Positions 50,434-58,842 of a stretch of DNA of 64,000 nt are shown piece after piece. The stretch comes from an uncultured Gemmiger sp. (GTDB lineage Bacteria > Bacillota > Clostridia > Oscillospirales > Ruminococcaceae): positions 57,124 through 121,123 of the forward strand of contig CAKSUQ010000002.1 of the NCBI GenBank assembly GCA_934502625.1, written 5' to 3'. Both the position numbers and the translations under genes were made by a program. The notes below the pieces were generated by a model that saw only the letters and a program-made list of their open reading frames with translations, made no database searches and was not told where the DNA came from. Position 1 is the first letter of the stretch; each line of letters starts with the position of its first letter.

Positions 50434-51482
50434 ACCCCATCGTCATCAACGGCACGGTGCTGTGTGATAATATCACCGGCATCCCGCGCTATGTCTATGA
50501 GAATGTCGTGCGGCTGGACAGACTGATCGAGGGCACCGGCCTCGATGTCCGCATCACCTACCGCGACGACGGCCGCCCCATCCACCTGCCGGAGCTGAAA
50601 AATATCCAGCTCGTGCCTTTAAAGGCGGTCAAATATTTCTACAATCTGGCCGTGCTGCCCACCTACCTGCGCCGCACCCACGCGTTTTACGTGGGGCTTG
50701 CCAGCGACATGCTGCTGACGAAGCGCAGCGTCGTCGTGCTGCACGACATCCGCCCGCTTGTCATGGACACCGACAAGGGCTTTTTCCGCTTCAAGTTCTG
50801 GGTACACTGCCTGTCGACGAAATGGTTTGCCCAGCGGGTGTTCACGGTCAGCGACGACCAGCGGCATCTCATCAGCGAAAAGCTGGGCATCCCGTTGGAT
50901 AAAATCGGCATCACCTACAACGGGTGGGAGCATATGAAGACCGTCACCCCCGACGAGAGCATCTTTGACAAGCTGCCCGGTGTCACAAAAGGGGAGTACT
51001 ACTACGCCCTCGGCAGCCTTGCCAAGCACAAGAATTTCAAGTGGATCCGCGAGGTCGCCCGCCGCAACCCCGACAAGACTTTTGTCGTCGCGGGCGGCAA
51101 GGATCTGCGCGCCTTCGGCGACGATAACGAAGCCAAGGACACCCACAATGTCTTTTATCCGGGCTATGTCTCGGACGCCGAAAACGCCGCACTGATGCGC
51201 CACTGCAAGCTGTTTTTGCACCCGGCGGTGTTTGAGGGCTTCGGCATCCCGCCGCTGGAGGCACTGGCCTTGGGCGCACCGATTGCGCTGGCGAACGCCA
51301 CCTGCCTGCCGGAGCTGTATGGCGATACTGCGCGGTATTTTGACCCGTATGACTACGATGTCGACTTGGACGCCTTGGCCGCCCGGCCCGTTGCTGCACC
51401 GGACGCGGTTTTGGAAAAGTACAGCTGGGACAAGACGGCAGAATTCTGGCTGCACGAGATCGAAAAGTACGCGAAGCAATAG
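50430..51482 (+). CDS. Glycosyltransferase family 4
   Basis: A 350-residue GT-B enzyme: GITGIPRYVYE-like start (NITGIPRYVYENVVRL), YALGSLAKHKNFKWI and HPAVFEGFGIPPLEALALGAP. It starts with TTG overlapping the previous stop, behind AAGGAGG. Likely second sugar addition in the same glycan. Confidence 0.9.
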   Translation: MNPIVINGTVLCDNITGIPRYVYENVVRLDRLIEGTGLDVRITYRDDGRPIHLPELKNIQLVPLKAVKYFYNLAVLPTYLRRTHAFYVGLASDMLLTKRSVVVLHDIRPLVMDTDKGFFRFKFWVHCLSTKWFAQRVFTVSDDQRHLISEKLGIPLDKIGITYNGWEHMKTVTPDESIFDKLPGVTKGEYYYALGSLAKHKNFKWIREVARRNPDKTFVVAGGKDLRAFGDDNEAKDTHNVFYPGYVSDAENAALMRHCKLFLHPAVFEGFGIPPLEALALGAPIALANATCLPELYGDTARYFDPYDYDVDLDALAARPVAAPDAVLEKYSWDKTAEFWLHEIEKYAKQ

Positions 51483-51483
51483 C

Positions 51484-51506
51484 CTTCCCCTGAGGGGGGA
51501 AGCCTT
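51484..51506. repeat. CCTTCCCCTGAGGGGGGAAGG hairpin
   Basis: A short palindrome of the family seen at 742-760, 38952 and 54914, placed right after a stop codon. Confidence 0.55.
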
Positions 51507-51540
51507 TCTGTAGAATCAAAAGGAGGCGTCTGCGCCTATC

Positions 51541-53940
51541 ATGCTTATTCTTACACTGGTTCTCACCGCGCTCGTCTCCGTGTTTTTCGGGGGTGCACTG
51601 GCATTTTTCGCACGGCGCAAGGCTGACCGCCGCGACGCCCTCTGGGCGGCCGGGCTTTGGCTCGCCACATGGCTGTTCGCGGTCTGCGCCTACCACCGCC
51701 CCGGCCTGACCGTCGGCTTCGACGCCTTCCGGCTCGTGGCCGTCACCGCTGTCTGCGGCTGGGCGGGGTTTGTCACCGCCGGGCTGCGCAGCTTTGCCAA
51801 GCGCGGCGCAAAGTCCGTCGTGCCGCTGCTGGCCATCACCGCCGTGGGGCTGGAGCTGTTCGTGGGCAACGTGACCTACTTCAACACCCACAGCTATGAA
51901 CCGTTCCAACTCGTCGATTACCTCGATTCCAACATCAACGTCGGGCGCGGCGTCGGCACGATCTCGCTGGATTCCGATCGCACCTACCTGCGGTTTCTGA
52001 ACATCGACCGCCCGATCTACAACCTGCGGTTCGACGGCCTTGTCAGCGACGACCCGGAGCCGCTGCACGCCGACAGCATGGTAACCTTCACCATCGACGC
52101 CTCCGACGAGGCCAACAGCGAGTCGATCCGCTTCGGCAGCTGGCAGGTCGGTTTGCTGTCGACCCGCAGTCAGGTCATCAGCCTCGATCTGACCGGCAAT
52201 GTCGGCACCTTCATCATGATGGCCGAACCGTACAAGACCGCGCACCAAAATTTCCCGGTCGCGCTGACCTTCAGCGGCATCACGGCGAACGCCCCGCGCC
52301 CGCTGGATATTTCTTTTCTGCGGCTTGCCGTCATTTTTTCCGTGCTGGTGGCTGGGTACGCCCTGCGCCCGCGCAGCGGCTTCTGGACGCGCCGCTGGCT
52401 GGCGGGCAGCCTGTGTGACCGCGCCGCAGCCGCCGTGCTGGGGTTGGTACTGGCCGCTTTCGTCGTGGCTGTACCGTTCTGGTCGCCCGGCAGCTCCGGC
52501 CTTGCCACCAAAGACTACAACGCCGCCTATTGGGACGGCAAGAGCACCGTCAGCTTTACCTACCAGCAGTACGGCGCGCTGGCGCACAGCCTGCTGAACG
52601 GCCGCCTCGATCTGGAGGCTGACCCGCCCGCCGAGCTTCTGGCGCTGGAAAACCCCTACGATTCCAGCGCGCGGGATCATGCGCAGATCAATGACTACCA
52701 CTGGGATCATGCGTTTTATAATGGGCGCTACTACGTCTATTTCGGCATTGTGCCGTGCCTTTTGTTCCAGCTGCCGTTCGAGGCGTTGACCGGCATCCAG
52801 AATCTTTCCTATGTGCCGTGCATGATCGTGCTGGGGCTGGTGCTCCTGCTGGCCTGCTTCGGCGTGGTGGGGCAGGCGGTGCGCCGCTGGTTTCCCCAGA
52901 CGCCCACCGCCGCCTACCTGCTGGCCGTCACGGCGGTCGCCGCGGGCAGTCAGCTCTACTATCTGCTGCTGCGCCCCCTCATCTATGAATACGCCATCCT
53001 CTGCGGTGCCGCGCTGCTGATGCTGGGGCTGTGGCTCTGGCTCAGCGCGGCGAATACACCGGTGGAAAAGCGCGGTGCGGTGCTGGCAAAGCTCGGCTTC
53101 GGCAGCCTCTGCGTGGCGCTCGTCGCCGGGTGCCGCCCCCAGATGGAGCTGTTTGCCTTCCTCGCCGTGCCGATCTTCTGGCAGCGGTACATCGCGGGCA
53201 AGCGCCTGCGCAGCCGCGCCGGGGCAGGGGAGGCCGCCGTCTTCCTGCTGCCGGTCATTGTCGTGGCCGCCGGATTGATGTGGTACAACGCCGCGCGGTT
53301 CGGCTCGCCGTTTGACTTTGGTGCCAACTACAACCTGACCGGCAACGACATGACAAAGCGCGGCTTCAACGTCGTGCGCATCATGCCCGCCGTCTTCACC
53401 AGTCTGTTTGATCTGCCACGGCTGCAAAGCGTCTTCCCGTTCCTGCAGGAGGTCGACGTCCAGACGAACGCCGTCATCCGCACCATCAGCGAAAAGTTCA
53501 CCGGCGGCATGCTGGCAGCCACGCCCTACACTTGGGCGCTGGCACTGCTGCTGATCCCGGCGTTCCGCCGCAGTCTGCAGCGCCGCCGCTCGGTGGCCGC
53601 CATCGTCTATGGCAGTCTGGCCGCGATGGTCGTCATAACCGTCGTCGACTGCGAGATGGCCGGCGTGCTTTACCGCTATCTGATGGACTACAGCCCGGTG
53701 CTGCTGTTGGCTGCCGCGCTGTGCTGGTTCGCTGGGTGGGCGGGGCTGTCCCGCCGCGCCAGCGTCGGCGACGCCACAGCCGCCGCCGTGCTGCCCACGT
53801 TCCGCTGCTGCATGGCCGCCGCCGTCGCGTGGTCGGTCGTATACCGCTTCCTGACGCTGTTTGCCATGGAGCCGTGGCTGCAGGGCATGAATCCGTCGCT
53901 CTATTATGATGTCAGCCGCCTGATCCAATTCTGGATGTAA
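51541..53940 (+). CDS. Large polytopic membrane protein (GT-C-like) in the glycan cluster
   Basis: A 799-residue membrane protein. Three N-terminal helices, an extracytoplasmic beta-rich domain (about residues 110-255), then about nine further helices from residue 262 on. A long loop after helix five (about 320-400, NDYHWDHAFYNGRYYVYFG) is acidic and aromatic, as in GT-C mannosyl/arabinosyltransferase-like proteins. No diagnostic motif fixes the family. By context it may transfer or polymerise glycan outside the membrane. Confidence 0.6.
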   Translation: MLILTLVLTALVSVFFGGALAFFARRKADRRDALWAAGLWLATWLFAVCAYHRPGLTVGFDAFRLVAVTAVCGWAGFVTAGLRSFAKRGAKSVVPLLAITAVGLELFVGNVTYFNTHSYEPFQLVDYLDSNINVGRGVGTISLDSDRTYLRFLNIDRPIYNLRFDGLVSDDPEPLHADSMVTFTIDASDEANSESIRFGSWQVGLLSTRSQVISLDLTGNVGTFIMMAEPYKTAHQNFPVALTFSGITANAPRPLDISFLRLAVIFSVLVAGYALRPRSGFWTRRWLAGSLCDRAAAAVLGLVLAAFVVAVPFWSPGSSGLATKDYNAAYWDGKSTVSFTYQQYGALAHSLLNGRLDLEADPPAELLALENPYDSSARDHAQINDYHWDHAFYNGRYYVYFGIVPCLLFQLPFEALTGIQNLSYVPCMIVLGLVLLLACFGVVGQAVRRWFPQTPTAAYLLAVTAVAAGSQLYYLLLRPLIYEYAILCGAALLMLGLWLWLSAANTPVEKRGAVLAKLGFGSLCVALVAGCRPQMELFAFLAVPIFWQRYIAGKRLRSRAGAGEAAVFLLPVIVVAAGLMWYNAARFGSPFDFGANYNLTGNDMTKRGFNVVRIMPAVFTSLFDLPRLQSVFPFLQEVDVQTNAVIRTISEKFTGGMLAATPYTWALALLLIPAFRRSLQRRRSVAAIVYGSLAAMVVITVVDCEMAGVLYRYLMDYSPVLLLAAALCWFAGWAGLSRRASVGDATAAAVLPTFRCCMAAAVAWSVVYRFLTLFAMEPWLQGMNPSLYYDVSRLIQFWM

Positions 53941-53963
53941 CCGACATGGGAGGTCTACAAATT

Positions 53964-54899
53964 ATGGATAAAATCGCCGTCCTGATCCCTTGCTACAACG
54001 AGTCCAAGACCGTTGAAAAGGTCGTCACGGATTTCCGACGCGTCCTGCCCGACGCCACGATCTATGTCTACGATAACAACTCCACCGACGGCACGGCCGA
54101 GCTGGCCGCGAAGGCCGGTGCTGTCGTGCGCCACGAATACCAGCAGGGCAAGGGCAATGTCATGCGCCGCATGTTCCGCGAGATCGACGCCGAGGCGTAT
54201 GTCCTCGTCGACGGCGACGACACCTACCCGGCCGAGGCCGCGCCCGAAATGGTCGCCGCCGTGATGGAACGTCAGGCCGACATGGTCGTCGGCGACCGGC
54301 TGTCCAGCACCTACTACACCCAGAACAAGCGCCCGTTCCACAACTTCGGCAATGATCTGGTGCGCTTCTGCACGAACCACCTGTTCGGCGGCAAGATCAA
54401 GGACATCATGACCGGCTACCGCGCGTTCAGCTACCAGTTCGTCAAGACCTACCCGGTGCTGTCCCGCGGGTTTGAGATCGAGACAGAAATGACGATCCAC
54501 GCCCTGCAGCGCAATATGCAGGTCGACAACGTCGTCATCGACTACCGCGACCGCCCCGAAGGTTCGGAGAGCAAGCTGAACACCTACTCCGACGGCTTCA
54601 AGGTGCTGGGCACGATCGCGCGGCTGTTCAAAAACTACCGCCCGTTCATGTTCTTCGGCATCATTGCGGCGGTGCTGGCCGTGTTCGGCGTCGGCTTCAT
54701 GGTGCCGGTGCTGGGCGAGTACTTCAAGACCGGGCTGGTGCCGCGCTTCCCGACGCTGATCGTCTGCTGCTTTGTGCTGGTGGCGGCGCTGCTGCTGTTT
54801 ATTTCGGGCATCATCCTATCGAGCCAGCTCGCCAAGGACGCCCGCGATTTTGAGTTCCAGCTACAGACCGTGCACCATTGGCACGAGGAGCAGAAGTAA
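53964..54899 (+). CDS. Glycosyltransferase family 2 with two C-terminal membrane helices
   Basis: A 311-residue DPM/GtrB-like enzyme. IAVLIPCYNESKTVEKVV, the DNNSTDGTAELA and VDGDDTYPAEAAP (DxD) motifs and GYRAFS are GT-A signatures; two hydrophobic helices at about 222-245 and 262-285 anchor it. Such enzymes make polyprenyl-phosphate sugars that GT-C proteins use, so it may feed the preceding membrane protein. GGGAGG precedes the ATG. Confidence 0.9.
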   Translation: MDKIAVLIPCYNESKTVEKVVTDFRRVLPDATIYVYDNNSTDGTAELAAKAGAVVRHEYQQGKGNVMRRMFREIDAEAYVLVDGDDTYPAEAAPEMVAAVMERQADMVVGDRLSSTYYTQNKRPFHNFGNDLVRFCTNHLFGGKIKDIMTGYRAFSYQFVKTYPVLSRGFEIETEMTIHALQRNMQVDNVVIDYRDRPEGSESKLNTYSDGFKVLGTIARLFKNYRPFMFFGIIAAVLAVFGVGFMVPVLGEYFKTGLVPRFPTLIVCCFVLVAALLLFISGIILSSQLAKDARDFEFQLQTVHHWHEEQK

Positions 54900-54913
54900 T
54901 AACTTGCTTCTTT

Positions 54914-54935
54914 GCCTTCCCCTGCGGGGGAAGCC
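54914..54935. repeat. GCCTTCCCCTGCGGGGGAAGCC hairpin
   Basis: Another copy of the short CTTCCCC palindrome, just after the GT2 stop. Confidence 0.55.
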
Positions 54936-54959
54936 ATTCCTTTTCCCAAAAACTTTACA

Positions 54960-55006
54960 AACCGCCCGCGGGCTGGCTGTTCTGCCGGTCTGCGGGCGGT
55001 TTTTGC
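54960..55006 (+). terminator. Terminator of the glycan cluster
   Basis: AACCGCCCGC pairs with GCGGGCGGTT, followed by TTT. Confidence 0.8.
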
Positions 55007-55029
55007 GCCTCTGTCCATCGCCCTTCGCC

Positions 55030-55058
55030 TTGCTTTTTGCACCATAATGGGCTATAAT
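55030..55058 (+). promoter_or_regulatory. Promoter of rpe and the rnf-like genes
   Basis: TTGCTT (55030-55035), 17-base spacer, TATAAT (55053-55058). Confidence 0.7.
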
Positions 55059-55126
55059 ACTTTTATATGTGCTTTCCGCACATAGTAGAGTGGGATTTTT
55101 CAAATAATAAGGGAGTATATACGATT

Positions 55127-55780
55127 ATGACCAAAGCTGCCGCCTCGATTCTGTCGGCCGATTTCGCCAACCTGCAGCACGACTGCACCCGCCTGCTGGA
55201 CGAGGGCGTCGATATTCTGCACTTCGATGTGATGGACGGCCACTTTGTGCCGAACATCAGCTACGGCGCACCGGTGCTGAAATGCCTGCACACCGCCCTG
55301 CCCGACGCCTACTACGATGTCCACCTGATGATCAGCGACCCTGCCCGCTATGCGGCGGACTTCGCCAACGCGGGCGCAAGCCTCATTACCTTCCATCTGG
55401 AGGCCGTGCCCAACGAGGCCGAAGAGGTCATCGCCGCCATCCGCGCCACCGGCTGTCAGGTCGGCATCAGCATCCGCCCCGGCACGCCGGTCGAGGCCGT
55501 CTTCCCGTATCTCGGCGTCGTCGACCTGATCCTCATCATGAGCGTTGAGCCGGGCTTCGGCGGGCAGAAGTTCATCCCCACCACCCCGGCGCGCATCGCG
55601 GCAATTGCGGCCGAGCGCGCGCGCCGCAATTGCACCACGCTCATCGAGGTCGACGGCGGCGTCAACACCGAGACCGCGCCCGCCTGCATCGAGGCCGGGG
55701 TAGACTGGCTTGTCGCCGGCAGCGCCCTGTTCCGCGCCGACGACCCCGCCGCCGTGGTGCGCGTTCTGCAAAGCAAGTAA
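55127..55780 (+). CDS. rpe: Ribulose-phosphate 3-epimerase
   Basis: A 217-residue TIM barrel. ASILSADFANL, DVMDGHFVPNISYG, VHLMISDP, MSVEPGFGGQKF and VDGGVNTETAP are the Rpe motifs with both metal-bound Asp and His residues. It interconverts ribulose 5-phosphate and xylulose 5-phosphate. The ATG at 55127 has AAGGGAG upstream. It leads a tight gene run that continues into the rnf-like genes; Firmicutes often have rpe beside rsgA/prkC instead. Confidence 0.93.
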   Translation: MTKAAASILSADFANLQHDCTRLLDEGVDILHFDVMDGHFVPNISYGAPVLKCLHTALPDAYYDVHLMISDPARYAADFANAGASLITFHLEAVPNEAEEVIAAIRATGCQVGISIRPGTPVEAVFPYLGVVDLILIMSVEPGFGGQKFIPTTPARIAAIAAERARRNCTTLIEVDGGVNTETAPACIEAGVDWLVAGSALFRADDPAAVVRVLQSK

Positions 55781-55795
55781 AGGAGCTTTTCTTCC

Positions 55796-56815
55796 ATGCC
55801 CAGAAATCATAAAGTCGAGCGCAGCGCCAACTACAGCTATTACAGCGACCTGCTCCTGTGCTCGATCCCGCTGATCGGGATGTCGTGGTATTACTACGGC
55901 GCGCGGCCTGTGCTGCTGTTTTTGGCGGCGCTGCTGACAGCCTACCTGTGCGACTGTGCCCTTGCGCCGCTGCACGGCACGGGCTACCAGTCCCACGAGC
56001 CGTCCAGCGAGTGCTTCGCCGCGCTCATCGTATTGATGATGCCCGCCAGCGTGTCCTATCCCATCGTCATTGCAGCGGTCATTATCGCCGTCCTCGTCAA
56101 AGAGGCCTTCGGCGGCGAGGGGCACTATCCCTTCCACCCGGCGGCGGTCGGTATGCTGGCCGCCGGTGTCTCGTGGCCGAAAAACGTCTTCTCGTACCCC
56201 GTGCCGGGCACCCAGCTGCCGCTGTTCGGGGACGTAAGCACGACGCTCGTCTCCGGCATGAACGCCACGATGCGCGACGGCGGCCTGCCCAGCGCCAGCA
56301 CGATGAACCTGCTGACCGGCAACGTCTCGGCCGCCCTTGGCACCAGCGCCGCGCTTGTCATCATGGCCTGCGGGCTGTTTTTGCTCGTGCGCGGGCGCAT
56401 CCGCCTCAGCGTCGTCATCCCGTATTTCCTGTTTGTCATCTGTCTGCCGTGGCTTTTCCCGAACCTGAATGAGCTGCCCGCCTTCAGCCTGCCGTGGGAG
56501 TTCATCCGCCAGCGCATTTATCTGGAAAAGTACGTCATCCTGTCCGGCACGGCGCTGTTCGGCGGGCTGTTCCTGATCTGCGAGCCGGTCACGATGCCCG
56601 ACCGCAAAATGAGCCGCATCATCTACGGCGCAATGCTCGGCATCATGACCTGTGTTTTCCGCACGTTCAGCCCCTATGAGTGCGCCGTCTCCTGCGCGCT
56701 GCTGATCGTGGGCGCCATCCCCGAATGGCTTGACCTGATCAGCCACCGCACCGAGCGCATCCGCTTTATGAGAAAGGAGGAGCAGCGCCTTGCCAATGCA
56801 GCAAAACCCGAATAA
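55796..56815 (+). CDS. RnfD-like (NqrB/RnfD family) membrane protein
   Basis: A 339-residue protein with about nine membrane helices. FGGEGHYPFHPAAVGMLAA (about residues 105-123) matches the RnfD/NqrB GGLGxNPFNPA motif. PSASTMNLLTG (Thr169) aligns with the SGAT site where RnfD binds FMN covalently, in a slightly altered form. In Rnf complexes it is the membrane core that couples electron flow to ion pumping. rnfC and rnfG, its normal neighbours, are missing. AAAGGAG precedes the ATG; 15 bases after rpe. Confidence 0.83.
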   Translation: MPRNHKVERSANYSYYSDLLLCSIPLIGMSWYYYGARPVLLFLAALLTAYLCDCALAPLHGTGYQSHEPSSECFAALIVLMMPASVSYPIVIAAVIIAVLVKEAFGGEGHYPFHPAAVGMLAAGVSWPKNVFSYPVPGTQLPLFGDVSTTLVSGMNATMRDGGLPSASTMNLLTGNVSAALGTSAALVIMACGLFLLVRGRIRLSVVIPYFLFVICLPWLFPNLNELPAFSLPWEFIRQRIYLEKYVILSGTALFGGLFLICEPVTMPDRKMSRIIYGAMLGIMTCVFRTFSPYECAVSCALLIVGAIPEWLDLISHRTERIRFMRKEEQRLANAAKPE

Positions 56816-58184
56816 CCGCCGCCGGGGCGAGGAGCGCAATGAGACGCTGATCATCCCCCATATCACGAAGGAAATGGTCGAGACTGCCCGCCGTATGGCG
56901 GAGCGCGGTGCCTCCCGCGCCGAGATCGAGCGCGCCATCGCCGCAATGCAGGCGGGAAAACCCGCCGCCGAGGCCGAGCATGGCGCAGCAGCAGGGCAGA
57001 CCGCCCCCGCCGCGCCGAAGCCGTCCATCGTGCAGCAGCAAAAGCCTGCCGCGCCGCAGCGCAACACGGCTGCCCACAGCGACACCGTCATCATCCCGAC
57101 GAGCCGCCCGCGCTACACCGCCGCCGAGCGCCGTGCCATGCTGGAGGAGGTCCAGCGCCGTCAGGCCGAGCGCGAAGCCGCCCGCCGCGCCGAGGCGCAG
57201 GAGGAGGAGAGCCGCTTCCGCACCTATCGCGACCGCGAGTACGGCGCGAACCCTGCACCGAAGCCGCCCGCCCCGAAACCTGCTGCGCCCGCTGTCACCG
57301 CCGCCAGACCGGTGGACAGCACCCGCACGGTCATGCTGCCCCGCGACGAACTGCGCACCGCCGCAAAGAAACCCGCTGCCGCTCCCGCGCCGCAGCCTGC
57401 CCCCGGTACGCAACCTGCCCCGCGCCCCGCGCAGACGCAGACGATCCAGCAGCCCGCCGCTGCCCAAAAGCCCACGCCAAAACCCGCCGCCCCGCCTGCG
57501 GCAAAGCCGAAACCCACCGGCACGCCGCGCAATTACGCCGAGGCCGAAGCTCAGCTGAACGAGCGCATCCGCGCCGACCACATCTGGCTGTCCAACCCCG
57601 TGCTGGTGCGCGGGCTTGGCCTTGCGCCGGTCATCGGCGCGGCGCTGGACGGCCAGCGCGCCCTGATGCTCTGCATCGCCGCGCTGATCCTTGTCACCTT
57701 CACCCGCGTGCTGGCCGTTGCGGTCTGCCACCTGACGAAGAACCGCTTCCGCCCGGTCATCTATTGCTACTCGGCCGCACTGCTCTACATCCCGACCTAT
57801 GTGCTGCTCTACCGGCTGTTCGGCACCGATCTGTCGCTGCTGGGCATCTATCTGCCGATTCTCGTCGTCGAGCCCGCCATTGTCAAGCGCATGGAATTTT
57901 CCGAGCTGGAGCCTGTGAAGGATGCCTTCCGCCACGGCTTCAACAACGCCTTGGGCATGTGTATCGTGCTGCTGCTGGTCGGCTGCCTGCGCGAACTTCT
58001 TGCCACGGGCGCGGTGTTCGGCAACGTGATTTTGCACAATGCCCTGCTGCCGATGGCCGCGCTGCCTGCGGGCGGGTTTGTCATCTTCGGCATTTTGGCC
58101 GCCGTCTGGTGCGCCGCCGCCAACCTGTATACCGATTATAAACACGAGGAGGTGCGCCGCCTGTATGCTGATCGTAAGCATTGA
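56790..58184 (+). CDS. RnfE-like protein with a long disordered N-terminal extension
   Basis: A 464-residue protein. Residues about 1-260 are low-complexity, rich in Ala, Pro, Gln, Arg and Glu, with three spaced short motifs (ETLIIP at 18-23, DTVIIP at 98-103, RTVMLP at 179-184). Residues about 262-464 are an RnfE/RsxE-type membrane core (NPVLVRGLGLAPVIG, GIYLPILVVEPAIVKRMEF, LPAGGFVIFG). Both cluster cysteines are gone: LGLCP reads LGLAP (Ala279) and VTNC reads VVEP (Pro362). It overlaps rnfD by 26 bases, with AAAGGAGGAG before the TTG start. Confidence 0.82.
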   Translation: MPMQQNPNNRRRGEERNETLIIPHITKEMVETARRMAERGASRAEIERAIAAMQAGKPAAEAEHGAAAGQTAPAAPKPSIVQQQKPAAPQRNTAAHSDTVIIPTSRPRYTAAERRAMLEEVQRRQAEREAARRAEAQEEESRFRTYRDREYGANPAPKPPAPKPAAPAVTAARPVDSTRTVMLPRDELRTAAKKPAAAPAPQPAPGTQPAPRPAQTQTIQQPAAAQKPTPKPAAPPAAKPKPTGTPRNYAEAEAQLNERIRADHIWLSNPVLVRGLGLAPVIGAALDGQRALMLCIAALILVTFTRVLAVAVCHLTKNRFRPVIYCYSAALLYIPTYVLLYRLFGTDLSLLGIYLPILVVEPAIVKRMEFSELEPVKDAFRHGFNNALGMCIVLLLVGCLRELLATGAVFGNVILHNALLPMAALPAGGFVIFGILAAVWCAAANLYTDYKHEEVRRLYADRKH

Positions 58185-58818
58185 GCTGCAGCCCATTTTA
58201 AACGGCATCACGCAGTTTATCAGCTACATGGTGCTGGCCGTCTTCGCTGAGAACGTCATCCTTGCCCGTGCGCTGGGAGTCACCCGCCTCATCAAGCTCG
58301 TGCCCGACCACCGCGCGCAGGTGTGGGGTTTCTGCCTGCCGCTGCTCATCGTCATCACGGCCGCCGCGCCGCTGGGCTGGGCTGCGCACAACCTGTTTTT
58401 CCCGTGGCTGCGCGATTATCTGCCGGACTGGCTGCCGATCTCGGCGCTGCGCCCCATCGTCTACCTGACCTGCGCCGTGCTGGCGATGGTCGTGACCTGG
58501 CTGCTGCTGGGCGTGCTGCCCCGCAAGCTGCGCACCGGCTGCCGCAGTGAGCTCAGTCTGGCCACCTGCAGCACCGCCGTGGTGGGCACGCTGCTGATCT
58601 GCGCCAACCAGAACTACACGATCTTGCAGTGCGTCGCCTTCTCGCTGGGCAGCGGGCTGGGCTATGTCTTCGCCGTCTTTATCGTGCGCGAAGGCCGCCG
58701 CCGTCTGCGCAGCAAGGCCATCCCGTCGATCTTCCAAGGCTTGCCCGCCACGATGATCTACATCGGTGTGCTGAGTCTTGCCATCTACGCCCTTGTCGGG
58801 CATACCGTCGTTCTGTAA
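58165..58818 (+). CDS. RnfA-like membrane protein without cluster cysteines
   Basis: A 217-residue protein with six helices that aligns along its length with RnfA/RsxA (FAENVILARALG, SLGSGLGYVFAVFIVREGRRRLR, FQGLPATMIYIGVLSLA). The two cysteines that bind the [2Fe-2S] cluster are replaced: LGLCPF reads LGVTRL (Thr40) and TTNCAVLG reads TCSTAVVG (Thr137; a cysteine lies two positions earlier). The ATG at 58165 has GAGGAGG upstream, inside the end of the rnfE-like gene (20-base overlap). Confidence 0.82.
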   Translation: MLIVSIELQPILNGITQFISYMVLAVFAENVILARALGVTRLIKLVPDHRAQVWGFCLPLLIVITAAAPLGWAAHNLFFPWLRDYLPDWLPISALRPIVYLTCAVLAMVVTWLLLGVLPRKLRTGCRSELSLATCSTAVVGTLLICANQNYTILQCVAFSLGSGLGYVFAVFIVREGRRRLRSKAIPSIFQGLPATMIYIGVLSLAIYALVGHTVVL

Positions 58819-58842
58819 TTCATTTGTCAGGGGGTCGTTATC

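Noticed and set aside
51037..53928. A 963-codon open frame on the minus strand
   Set aside because: It is antisense to two convincing glycan genes, has low-complexity Arg/Gly/His composition, and no ribosome site; a by-product of high GC.
55100..57094. A 664-codon minus-strand frame
   Set aside because: Antisense to rpe and the rnfD-like gene; no ribosome site or family motif.
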